Below the pieces are notes generated by a model that saw only the letters and a program-made list of their open reading frames with translations, ran no database searches and had not been told where the DNA came from. A DNA stretch of 64,000 nt from NCBI RefSeq assembly GCF_947507565.1, contig NC_089178.1, forward strand, positions 3,348,001-3,412,000, given 5' to 3'. How positions within the stretch are numbered: position 1 is the first letter of the stretch; every line of letters begins with the position of its first letter. The DNA comes from Oscarella lobularis (Eukaryota > Porifera > Homoscleromorpha > Homosclerophorida > Oscarellidae). The position numbers and the translations under genes are program-made. This document shows, one piece after another, positions 23,113 through 33,728 of this stretch.

Positions 23113-23387
23113 GAAGTCACGACTCACGAGATTTCATTCCCGGATACGAAGGCGTCACAAGATTGCCCACGTAACGAACTCAACGAAATAGGATATCTGG
23201 TGACGCACGACGAGCGAAACCAGATTTTTGTTGCAGACAAAGGCCGATTCGGTAAGCCCAAACACATCGCGTCCTGTGGTCAGAGCTGGTTCTTATGGGG
23301 GGGGGGGGGGGGACAGCTAGTAGACTACTTCTTCCGTATTTCTTTTCGACAGCGGACGCTCTTTTTCCCATAGAATTTTTTCCGAAG
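23113..23387. promoter_or_regulatory. Divergent promoter region NCBP2AS2/NPL with a 16-G tract
   Basis: The 275-base space separates two divergent start codons. It contains an uninterrupted run of 16 guanines at 23297-23312. A promoter role is inferred from position only. Confidence 0.4.
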
Positions 23388-24878
23388 ATGCCGATAAGCA
23401 AGGGCATTTTTGTCGCGGCTTTAGTGCCCCTGACGACAGATGGGTAAGAAGTTATACGTACCGTCTGGCGGCGCCAGCGCCCCCGCCATTCGGCCTCCTA
23501 ATGACGATTGTTTTATTAGAGAACTCAATCTTTCCGTCATCAAGGACTACTGCGAGTTTTTGGTGAAGAACGAAGTCAAAGGAGTTTTTGGTACGGATGA
23601 TCGATCGATCGAGTGTGACGCCATAGTATATCCACGGATCCTCTTTATCGTCCTCGTGCTTTTTTAGTCAATGGTACGACGGGTGAAGGCATGAAATTGA
23701 GCGTGGAAGAGAGAAAGCTGGTACTCGAAACATGGATGACGTACGGCAAAGGAAGGTGAACTTTCCATATATGCAGGATGTGGTTAATTACTTACGTGGG
23801 AGTGTCTTTAGTCTAACAATAATCAACCACATCGGATGCGAGTCTGTGAAAGACTGTCAAGAACTGGTAATTAATTAATTTACTAATTATAAGGGTGTGG
23901 TGTTGTATACAATTGTCGTTTCTAGGCGGTTCACTCTGAAAGTCAAGGAGCTGACGGGATATCCCTTATGCAGCCCCTTCTCTATGAGCCTTGGGGAATT
24001 GGTAGCCAATTGTGACTGTAGATCCTCTAGACAGAGGTTGTGTGCAGAAAATCTCGTTGCTTTTCTGAGTGATGTAACCAAGAAGGCTCCTTCTACACCC
24101 TTTTATCTCTACTATGGTGCAGGCCCATCCAACATGAAGAGTAAACTGATTAGCCAAATTTTGTGTTTAATTAAAAAGTATTGCCGCTAGTTAATTTGAC
24201 CGAGTTGCTCGAAGTGGTCAAGACGCGTCTTCCGACATTCAGTGGAATTAAATACTCAGGCAGCGACCTGATCGACGTCATGCCCTGCATAGCAAGTGAC
24301 TCTTGTGATCTTCTCTACGGAAGAGATGAAGTAGATAAAAAGGCGCTCTATTATCATATATTGTCTGACTAATGCAATGTGTAGCAACTTCTTGGAGCTA
24401 TTGCAATGGGAGGGCAAACAGGCGTGGGAAGGTCAGGCGAGGTTTTCTCTCTATAGATTTTATTCATGGTTTTTTTACATTCAGCACCTACAATTATTTG
24501 AGTAATGTTGATCAGCGAATGCTAAGGGCGTATGAAAAGGGAGACATGAAAACAGCTCAAATGGAGCAGGTACTCCGCATATCTACACGTACGTCATCTT
24601 TAGTACACTTCACTATTGTAGCAAAGGGCTCAGCAAGTCATCAATATTATTCTAAAACACAGTAAGACCACTAGCTTGGGAAGTGTAATGAGACCAAAAA
24701 TTAGAAGTTGGCTCTAGAACGGTACTCAGGAATTGCTGGCGTCACCAAGGCAGTGATGAAATTGATTGGATTTGATTTTGGACCTCCTCGCGTTCCCGAT
24801 CTTCCTCTCTCGAACGATGACAGAGACAGCATGAGAATCGACTTGCAAGAAGTTGGATTTTTCGAGTGGCGTGTTTAG
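23388..24878 (+). CDS. NPL: N-acetylneuraminate lyase (sialic acid aldolase)
   Basis: About nine exons encode a DHDPS/NAL-family Schiff-base aldolase that splits sialic acid into N-acetylmannosamine and pyruvate in the cytosol. Exon 1 reads MPISKGIFVAALVPLTTDG. Later exons give the substrate-carboxylate loop VNGTTGEGMKLSVEER, FYLYYGAGP with the catalytic tyrosine, and the Schiff-base lysine in FSGIKYSGSDL. The gene then runs through QLLGAIAMGGQTGVG and TYNYLSNVDQRM to the C-terminal GFDFGPPRVP and a TAG at 24876-24878. All active-site residues are present. One spot is odd: between the exon encoding ADGISLMQPLLYEPWG and the next in-frame block (LCAENLVAFLSD, 24035-24070) the frame changes, but the only candidate introns are 19-33 bases, too short, so a sequencing indel or an unusual micro-intron is possible. 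Confidence 0.9.
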
Positions 24879-25042
24879 AGCGAAACGGAAATGAAATCTT
24901 AGAGAGAACGTGTACTGTAAGATGTATGATTTATAGCAAACATCCCGTATATTTTAAGCCGTTGGGCATGCGCCTTCAGCAACGTGGCCTAAAAGTCGTC
25001 TTTTTTCGCTCGTTTTGAAGCTTTTAAACGGGGCAATTTGCT

Positions 25043-26535
25043 ATGGAAGACGAAGAGTTACCGCCGAAAAGACGCAATCGGCAGCGCAAGTCGAACACGC
25101 TTCAGATCTACGGCAACGAGAAGACGATGAACCTCAACAGCATGATTCTCACGAACGTGCACAATTCTGTCTACTTCAAGAACGTTCTCGCCCAACTCAC
25201 GACCTATCACGAAGTTGTCGACGAGATTTATTATCACGTAAGTGAGTGGGGCCCCTTTTGAGGAAACCACTACGAGAATTCGACTTTTTCCTCAGGTCGC
25301 TCATCTAGAACCGTGGGAAAAGGGCAGTAGAAAGTTAGCCGGGCAAGTTGGCATGTGCGGCGGGGTACGTTGTCGTAGCAACGACGCCTCTAAATTTCCC
25401 AAGTCCAATTTCAATTTTTTTCCCTCCAAGGTTCGCGGTGTTGGAGCCGGGGGTATTATATCCAGTGCATTTTGTCTTCTCTATAAACTTTTCACATTGA
25501 GATTGACTAGAAAGCAGCTGACCAGCGTTTTAAACCACAAAGACTCTCCCTTCATACGCGGCGTTGGCTTCCTCTACGTCAGGTTAGTACACATTTATCT
25601 ATTTAATCTATTTTATTAATTTTTTATAGATATGCTCTACCGCCTGCTGATCTTTGGGACTGGTTCGAGCCCTATTTGGACGATGAAGAGGTACGAGAAC
25701 GGACGTCTTGTGTCAGAGGTTGGCTATAGTATACATTGAGGATGCATGGTTACTTACATCCACTCCCACCCAAGAGCCTTGCACGCCACGCTAAGCTCTT
25801 CCTATATATAGAGCTGTAGCTCCAGGTGAAGGCTGAGAGAAGTGTGCCCAGATAGGAAGCAAGTATCCGCTATTTTTTATGGATAGTTGTGTCGACAACT
25901 GGGCTACACGTGATCTTTTAATTAATTAATTAATTAATTAAAAATCCTTCGTTTCTATGATTGCTTTTTATTGGCTCTCTGTCTTGTTTTATACGCAGGA
26001 AGTCGATCCCAAGGCGGGCGGTGGCAACAAGATGACAATTGGGGTCATGTGTCAGGAAATCCTTGGCAAATTGGAGTGGTACGGAACGCTCTTTCCACGC
26101 ATCCCCGTACCCGTGCAGAAGTCCATCGAGGAGAAATTACGTCAGCATCGACGAGCCGCATATACGGCGACGACGGGCGAAGAAGAGGAAGAAGAAAGGG
26201 AAATTCCGCCGCAGCGACGATCCCCGAGTCCCAGTCACGTGAGACGACGCAGTCCTAGCTACGGGAGAGACGTCGATCGAGATCGACGGGAAAAGGAGAG
26301 ACGACGACGACGGAGTCGATCGCGCGAGAGAAGAAGAAGTCGATCACGTGAGAGGAGACGGAGTAGAAGTCGGTCGAAGGATCGGAGACGACGGAGTCGA
26401 TCCCGGTCCAAGGAGAGCCGGCGAAGGCGGAGGAGTCGGTCGAGATCGCCGGATCGAGGTAGGAGAAGGAGGAGAAGTCGGTCCCGGGAAAGAAGGAGGA
26501 GGAGTCGATCGCGCGATGGGGAGAGAAGAAGTTAG
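25043..26535 (+). CDS. PRPF38B: Pre-mRNA splicing factor 38B
   Basis: Five exons encode a PRP38-family protein. After MEDEELPPKRRNRQ comes the conserved PRP38 domain with TMNLNSMILTNVHNSVYFK, HLEPWEKGSRKLAGQVGMCG, GVGAGGIISSAFCLLYKLFT, SPFIRGVGFLYVRY and MTIGVMCQEILGKLEWYGT. The final exon adds a long arginine/serine-rich tail of about 110 residues with repeated RRRSRSRE-type units. The family takes part in spliceosome activation in the nucleus. The intron before the last exon (about 25691-25998) is unusually long for this region and holds a TTAA microsatellite. The start at 25043 is the first in-frame ATG, with homology beginning soon after. The two exons that meet at GMCGG/VRGVG are separated by an intron of about 60 bases. 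Confidence 0.93.
25917..25941. repeat. (TTAA)n microsatellite in the PRPF38B intron
   Basis: The sequence consists of repeated TTAA units. The same tetranucleotide repeat recurs at about 22708-22722, 23868-23880, 35390-35411, 36497-36511 and 41642-41679, always in introns or between genes, so it is a common simple repeat of this genome. Confidence 0.85.
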
Positions 26536-26575
26536 TTAACTTTACGTTTGAGATATTGTAATATATGGGTTTTTA

Positions 26576-26634
26576 AAAAAAATTGTTTGTTTGGTTTGTT
26601 TGTTGGTTTGTTTGTTGGTTTGTTTGTGGTGTTT
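26576..26634. repeat. (GTTT/GGTTT)n simple repeat downstream of PRPF38B
   Basis: The stretch is built of GTTT and TTGG units and lies in the 236-base space between PRPF38B and the centrosomal protein gene. No gene is seen in this space. Confidence 0.8.
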
Positions 26635-26771
26635 TGTGGCCCATTGTGTTCTCTGTTAGGAAACACCGTTCGTGTGTGAGACAATAAGCGCTGTTGCTGA
26701 GTGCGCACGCGCGGCACAACGCTTCGAAAGCCAACGGGGTGAGGAGTGCACGTTCAAAGCGGACTGCGACG

Positions 26772-29700
26772 ATGGACGAGGGTCTTCCTATGAGTAACGA
26801 AAGGTGAAGGATCTCTGTTCGAGAAGTCGGACGTCGTGGCGTCTCTTCGAACGCATTTTGGTCTTCTTTTTCCTAGTATCCTACGTGGAATGCCTCAACC
26901 GATGGCCGAATCGTCGGTAGTCGCCTCGGGAGGGGGAGAACCCTCCTCGCTAAGCATACTGAACCTAGACGACATGAACTTATCGTCGGGATCGAGCGGA
27001 ATCGCCGAATTGCGTGAGAAAACACGTCGAAAAATAAAAAAAAAAACGCCGAAGCGCCGTTTCGTTTCAGTGGCAGCTCAGGAGGAGGCTCATCTCGGAC
27101 TCAAAGAGGAGAAGCCATCCGAATCGCTGCGAGAGACGTCGGTAGTCGCCTCAGGAGGAGGAGGAGGAGGGGGAGAAACCTCTTCCATACTCAACCTCGA
27201 CGAAATGCTGGCGAAATCTGAAGCCCGAAAGAATTTGCCCAAAGAGAGAGCCGAAAGGCCGCCGCCGCCGCCGCCGAGAGAGACGTCGGCGGCAGTCGCC
27301 TCAGGAGCAGGAGGAGGAAGAGGAGGAGGAGGGGGAGAACCCTCTTCCTTACTGAATCTCGACGAGATGGAATTGTCGTCGGTGAGGATGAGCGGACTTC
27401 CCTTCGCTTCGCAGCTGTCGGTTCTGGAGCAGTCTGGAGTGCTGAGAAATCTGATCAAAGACCAAGAGAAGAGATCCGCAGCGCTCAGAGAGTATTTACT
27501 CGCCACTGGGGGAAAGGGAGAAGGAGGAGGGGGAGGGGGAGATGAACCGTCTTCGTTGTCGTTGACTACACCCCCAACATTGAATCTTGACGAGTTGTCG
27601 ATAAGCGGCCTCAGCCAATGGCGTAAGTCCAAAAAAAATAAACGTCATTCTCACAGAGGGCTGTCGTTTCAGTAGAAAGGGAGAGGTCGAGAACAGCGCA
27701 GAGAACCGAAAGGATGGGAGACGCGTCGGTAATCGCTTCGGCCGTCGTCTCGGGGGGAGAGGGACAACAACCCGCTAATCCGGACGACACGTCGACGAGC
27801 GGAATCGCCGAATTGCGTGAGAGGAGAAACGTTGAAAAATGAAAATGAAATATACAAGCGCCTTCGTTTTTTTCAGTTGCCGCTCAGGAGGGCCCGGGGT
27901 CTAGCTCGCCGGGACAAATTCTCATGCTCGTTGAGCAACAGAGAAAATATGACGCGTTGAGACGCGAGAATTTCGAATTGAAACTGAGGCTCTATTATCT
28001 GAGTCAGGAGCTCGAGCGTCACGGCGGAAATGCGGATAGCATAGATGAACGGGATCTTCAGATGGTAGGTTCAGAAAATAGTCTAGATTTCCAATCAACT
28101 CGATTTTTTTCTCTCTTAGAATGTTGACCTTCAATTGGTTGTGAACCGTTTGAAAGACGAGCTTAAGGTGAAGGAAGAATTACTGATGAAAGCGAAGTAG
28201 GATCAATATTCTTTGATTTTTCGTTTGTAACCTAATTCAAAAAAAGGCGTGCAATGGACGATGTCGTTGGCAACACGGACGAAAATGTCCGAGAGGTGAT
28301 TCATTTTATAAGGAAAGGATTGGGGGGGTACATGTTCGCTATGGAAAGGTGAAACGAGCTGCGGCTGCTCAATTGGCGGAGTTAAATGCGAGGTTGACCG
28401 AGTTGGGTAATGCAAAGACCGATTTGGAGCAGCAGAAAGACGGATATTTCGGAAGAACGGTGAGAGAAAAAAACGTACAGTACAAATTTTCATTAGGAGT
28501 ATGTCGTCGTCATATATAGATGAATTTGGAGCAGAGATGCGCGAAACTTGAAGCCTTGGCTCGAGAACGCGAAGAGGAAGTTGCGAGAGCGAAGAGTCGC
28601 GAGGTAAGTGGGTCACGTCTAAATAGATTTTTAAATCTGACGTCCGCTTTTTTCAGGCGGAGCATTTGAGAAAAATCGAAGCAATGGAAAGGCAAGGAAG
28701 ACGTCTTAGTAGTAGAATTTTCTCTCTACGTATGTATTGGTTATGATAGAGAGCTGAGGAATGGAAACCAGTTGAGAGATGCATCTGCAAGAACGAGGGT
28801 TGGTTTACTTTTAGGCTTTAGCGTCTTTTGCACTATGAAATTGCTCTAGGAAGTGGAGATGAGATTGTCTAATTTGGATGCCGTGGCTGACGAGGTGAGG
28901 TAGACGGGGAGAAATTGACATTGACGGTGCAAAATTTCTCTCGAATGTAGATTCCGTTGCTGAGGGAGCAGCTGCAGGAGAAGGAGCGTGAAGCGAGAGT
29001 AAGTCTAATCATTGATTGTGAGAGAAACTCGTGTTGAATTCATTTTTTTCCGTAAGACTTTTTCAGATGAAGTGAAGGCTAGGGAACTCGCTTTCAAGGT
29101 TCGTTGATTGAACGCCGTTTTCAGTTCATCTCTACCGTTATTTCAGGAATTACAAGAAGAAATGAAACAACTGAAATTGGATCACTTGGTGAGAGCGAGA
29201 ATAAAAAAAGACTTTGTAGAGCGAAGCGGGTATCAATGCCGTGTAGAATATGATTGAACAGCTGAAAGAACTGCAGAAGGCCACGTTGGAAAAGACCCAG
29301 GAGCACTATCAGGTCAGCGCATTTTTATCCTAAACGAATCTTGTTTTTATTTTTATTTCTAGAATCTCCTCGGACAGAGAAACGACAGTCTCGTTCATCT
29401 GGAAAACGAAGCGGCGAGGTCCGAGCGCGAACACGGCGAGAGGCTGAAAGTAGAAATGACTGGATCAGATAAGACGGATTTCCTTTTGACTGTACGTTAC
29501 TTCGCGTAGCGATTAAAAGAAGATTTGCAAGCAAAAATCGATTCCCTGAAAAATGCGCTGGCAGAGAAAGACCGTCAACTATTAGTGAGACAACGTTGTC
29601 TGTCCTGTCTGTTTGCGTGTGTGTCTGTCTGTTCGTCTTTGCCTGTTTTGTCTGCTTGCCTTCGCACTCACTTGATTTAGCTAGTGGCTGTGTGTTTTGT

Positions 29701-32700
29701 ATAGTTCATTTGCCCGTAGTTTTCATGTCTGTGTTTCAGCTTCTGCAGTCGGAGTCTTCTCGCAAAGATACTGCCTTGAAAGCGCAATCAACGCGTACGG
29801 CAAAGAGCACCGAAGCGCTCGAAGATCTCGGTGAAAGTCTCCAAGAAAAGGACCGAGAGGTAGAATAGGAACGTTTTCGAAAATTTTTCTTTCAATTTCG
29901 GCGTTTTTCAGATACGTCGTCTTCAGGGTTGGGTTCAGGAACGGGATAGCAGACTCGAAGAAAGTCAAATAGAGAGAGACGAATTGGAGTTACGAGCTCG
30001 AGCGGCTGAACAGCAAGCGGAAGCCGTGGAAGGACTAAAGGGTCAAGTCCTCGATTTGGAGACAGCAATTCATTCCTCCCAAGCAAAATACGAAGAAATG
30101 CAGCGAAAACTACGTCAGAAAGAACGGGAACTAGAGGTCAGAGAGAGAAGTATTAGTCAGGGGGGGATGTAGCACGAAATTTCACGTAGAGTATGAGTGG
30201 GAAGAAAGATTTGGGCGCCAGTCGGTTGAGAAATGAATTTGACAGCAGAATTGCTGTGGGTGCACGCGTCTTTGCTATAGAATTTGAGATAGATAGTTAG
30301 GCTCCTATAGGCGATGAAGGAGCAGATGGAGCAGAACGAAGAGATAGCAGCGAGAAAGGCTCAATTGTTGGAGGGACAATACAGAGTGGGTGAACACGTT
30401 GATACTTCGTGTGCGTTTTTTGAGACGTTTTCTTTTTTTTTTTCAGAGCAAAACCGAAGCGTTGGCACGAAAGGAGGAGTTGGTGAATCAGCTGAATCGT
30501 CAGCTGAGAGAGAAGGAAATTCACGCGAAGGTAAAAGATTCGGCTGCGTGGATATTATTCGTGAAAAAGTGTGGTAGGAATTGGAAGCCGCCGTTTCGAC
30601 GAAATCCATCGCTTTGGATGTAAGTTCTGTCGTCGTTTGGACTCTCGCTCTTTTTATAGAAGTTTACAGGAAGCTGAGGAAAGGAGTGCTGCAGCGGTCA
30701 GCGAACGGGATATGTCTATTTCTGATTTGAGACAGAGAATAGAAGCGATGAAAGCTCATGCCGCCGAACAGCAAGCCAAGGTCCATCGCGAAAGGGTATC
30801 GAACAGAAATTAAGGAGAGAAAACCCGTCGTTTAGTTTTGAATTTAGGACGAATTAAAATTGGCCAATAGGCGCCTTCAGGCCGAGCTCGAGGCCAAGGC
30901 AAAAGACGTGGAATACATGGTGCAGCAGAACGAAAACAAGGAAAAGCTCATTGAGGTAATTGAGGTATTTTTTTTGACTTTTGATGACATGGGAGATCTA
31001 GGCGCTGGAAAGTGAACAGCAACAGATGAAAGGACGCGGTCAGAGCAACAGTCAGAAATTGAGTCTCGAACGAAAAGAACGAAAGCAGCTAGAGGTATGA
31101 ACCGTTTTTCTTCTTTGTCGTAGTTTGGGAGGGAATATTCTAAAGGATTACGTTGGGACATTGAAAGCGCAAGTGGAATCGGCGAAAGGAGAACTGGAAG
31201 AAGTTGCACGACAACTCACGCAGAGCTTAACTCTCAACGAAACGCTACAGCGTCAACTCAGAGACAACGAGCAGAAAATCAAACAACTGGTAAGCAAAGG
31301 AAATCTCAGAGAGAGAGAAACTTCTAAAGCGAACCCTTTTAATTTATTGAAACAGTCTTCGGGACGTTCGGCCGAAGCGAATCTCGTTTCCGATTTGCGT
31401 CGTCAATTGGACGCAGCTCGTCGTCAAGCGGATTCCCTTCGCGCTCAATTGAACGACGCCGAACGGGCGAACGAGGCGATTCGATCGAGCGTCGGCGAAT
31501 CGGCGACGGCAGCGCGACGGCAGTACGCAGCCGAAAACGAGCGATTGCGATCGGCGTTGACGGAGAGTCGACGCGTCGCCGAGTCGCATATCGGCGGCGC
31601 CGAGAAATTGCGACAGCGCTTGGCGTCGAGCGACGCTCAAGTCGAGCGTCTACGCGCGCAACTCGTCGAAGCGACGAACGTCAATGATCGACTCCAGAAG
31701 CGGGTTGAGGAGTTTTCTGCGGCGGCGAAGGCGGCGGGAATTCATCCGGACTCGGGTTCGCCGAAAAAGGGCAGTCGTCTCGAGCAGGAGATCGAACGGC
31801 TCGGGCGACGACTCGAGGACGCGGAGCGGCGAAATCGGTCGTGGGAAGCGGAGGCGGCGAAAGCGCGAAAACGCTTCGAATCGGAGAGGCGAGCGGACGA
31901 CGCCGAGAAAATGAAGGAGATCGGCGCATTGAAGGGAAAACTCGCCGAAGCGCAGAAACGAATCGAAGTTCTCGGGCGACAGCTACGCGAAAGGAAGGAG
32001 AAAAGGACGCCCGTCGATTTACGCGAGCAATTTCGCGAAGCAATGCGATGCGCTCTCGAGCTGCGAGAACGTCTACGCGAGCAAATGGCACAGGAATCGC
32101 GTTCCGGCTCGCCGCTTGACGACTTGGACTTGAGTCGGCTCAGCTTTTTCGACGACGAGACGACGCGAGCGAAAGAGGCGGCTCAGCGATTGCGATCGCA
32201 GCTAGAGGAAAGCTCGCAATTGCACGCGAGTTTGCAAAACGAATTGGATCGGCTCGAGCGAACGCTTCAAAACGGTGCCGGCGACGGCGACGACACGAAG
32301 AGTCGTCGTTCGTTGTCGCCGTCGATTGTCGTAACTGATGATGTCGACGAAGGGGCGTCGGCGGAGAATGCGCGCGGTCGTGATTCGACGAAAATCGTGA
32401 CGTCGACGCCGAACGAGGGAATAGGCGACGCGCTGCGGAGTTTCAAGAGTCATCTTGATGACTCGCGATCGGCGTTTGATTCGTTGAGAGGTCAGTTGGA
32501 GCAGTTCGTCTCGGGCAGTCGTCACGATGGGGTCGCTGACGCGGCGTCGGAGGAAAGAGCGAAACGAGCGGAAGCGGAAACCGAGCAGCTTAAACGAGAG
32601 TTGGAGGAAATGCGAGGCAGGATGAGGAGAGAGACTACAGCGACGGCGGCGGCGGCGAAAACGTTTGCATCTTCTGACGTCATAAGCGGGCTGAAGAAAC

Positions 32701-33089
32701 AGATGGATGAAGGGCTGATTGCTGTTGAGGGTCTAAACGCTCAGATACGTCAACGAGGCGGAGATGAAGACGATAGTCAGGTAATTGTGTACTTTTCTAT
32801 TGAAATGGAATTGATTTCTGTTGCAGAGTCTTTTGGAGAACGTTGATTTGCTGCGAAGTCGTCTAGCGAAAGCCCAAAAACTCGTCCAAATGGTTTCGAC
32901 TGAGAGCAGAGGCGGCACAAACGGGAAAAAGAGACATTTGCACGTAAGATAGCTGTTACTTGTTTTTTGTTGTCACAATTCGCTTTTTTTAAGCTTGAGG
33001 AGATCATTAGGAAATTAAAGGCTACCGATGACATGAAACTGGAAGCGACAAAATCGATTTACGATCAGCGTAAGGGGAAAAAAGCGTAA
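26772..33089 (+). CDS. CDK5RAP2: Centrosomal coiled-coil protein with CM1 motif (CDK5RAP2/myomegalin/centrosomin family)
   Basis: A chain of some twenty short exons starts at MDEGLPMSNE (26772) and ends DQRKGKKA with a TAA at 33087-33089. The key evidence is the exon at about 27880-28064: KYDALRRENFELKLRLYYL followed by NVDLQLVVNRLKDELKVKEEL. This is the centrosomin motif 1 that recruits gamma-tubulin complexes. Everything after it is heptad-rich coiled coil, including one long exon (about 31356-32780). The N-terminal 300 residues are low-complexity with four versions of a unit resembling VVASGGGEPSSLxxLNLDEM, and a GIAEL/LAAQE unit that spans an intron occurs twice (about 27000-27085 and 27800-27895), a sign of internal exon duplication. 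No CM2 motif was recognised at the C-terminus. Orthology to CDK5RAP2 versus PDE4DIP cannot be decided here. Confidence 0.82.
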
Positions 33090-33313
33090 TGCATAAGATT
33101 TATTTTAATCATTCAGTTGCTCGAACACACGGTGCACTAAACAGAACGAAGAAAAACTTGCAACGATTCAGCCAAGGAGACATATGAAATTAGATGTGAC
33201 CACAGATATCCTCCTTTAATATTATTCTCTGATTAGACCGACAGTAAAACAAACGAATTAACAATTTGACCCTAACACCAACAACTCTTTAGCGTGCGCC
33301 GTTCGCTTCTCTT

Positions 33314-33589
33314 CTACACAGGAAGGATGCAGGCCCCTGTCTTCGCGTCGATGGCCACGTGGACTCCCGTGTGGCGAATTATTTGAAGCATATTGCGCGC
33401 CGAGTCCTGTTTTGCAAGTTTCTTCGTTTTTCCGCAGCCTCTTGACGTCATATCGAGAACTCGACACTCTACAGCAAATCCCAGAGGTTCTTGCGGCTCG
33501 CGCTCGACTTCTCTGTATTCCGGCGTCTTCCAGCGCGAGCACTGTGCCATCTCTTGCAGCTGGCCAATGAAATTGTTCGGAGCAGCCAT
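33314..33589 (-). CDS. Small single dsRNA-binding-domain protein
   Basis: One exon of 91 codons starts with ATG at 33589 after a poly-A/T stretch and encodes MAAPNNFIGQLQEMAQCS, TPEYREVEREPQEPLGF, VECRVLDMTSRGCGKTKKLAKQD and ARNMLQIIRHTG. This is one double-stranded-RNA-binding fold: helix 1, three strands, and the KKxAKxxAA-type helix 2 with its lysine pair. Nothing else is attached. Small stand-alone dsRBD proteins exist, and a partner role for Dicer, ADAR or staufen-type complexes would be guesswork. Upstream exons are possible, but a stop-free extension was not found. Confidence 0.75.
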   Translation of the reverse strand: MAAPNNFIGQLQEMAQCSRWKTPEYREVEREPQEPLGFAVECRVLDMTSRGCGKTKKLAKQDSARNMLQIIRHTGVHVAIDAKTGACILPV

Positions 33590-33728
33590 TTTTTTTCAGC
33601 GAAGTTCCCGGAAATGCGCAGAATGAAATGCGCGAAATAAATCAATATTTCCGACGTCAAAATCCCGTACACAACCCTCAAACGATAAACCGAACTATTT
33701 TCCTATCAGAGTCTCTCATACAGTAGGT

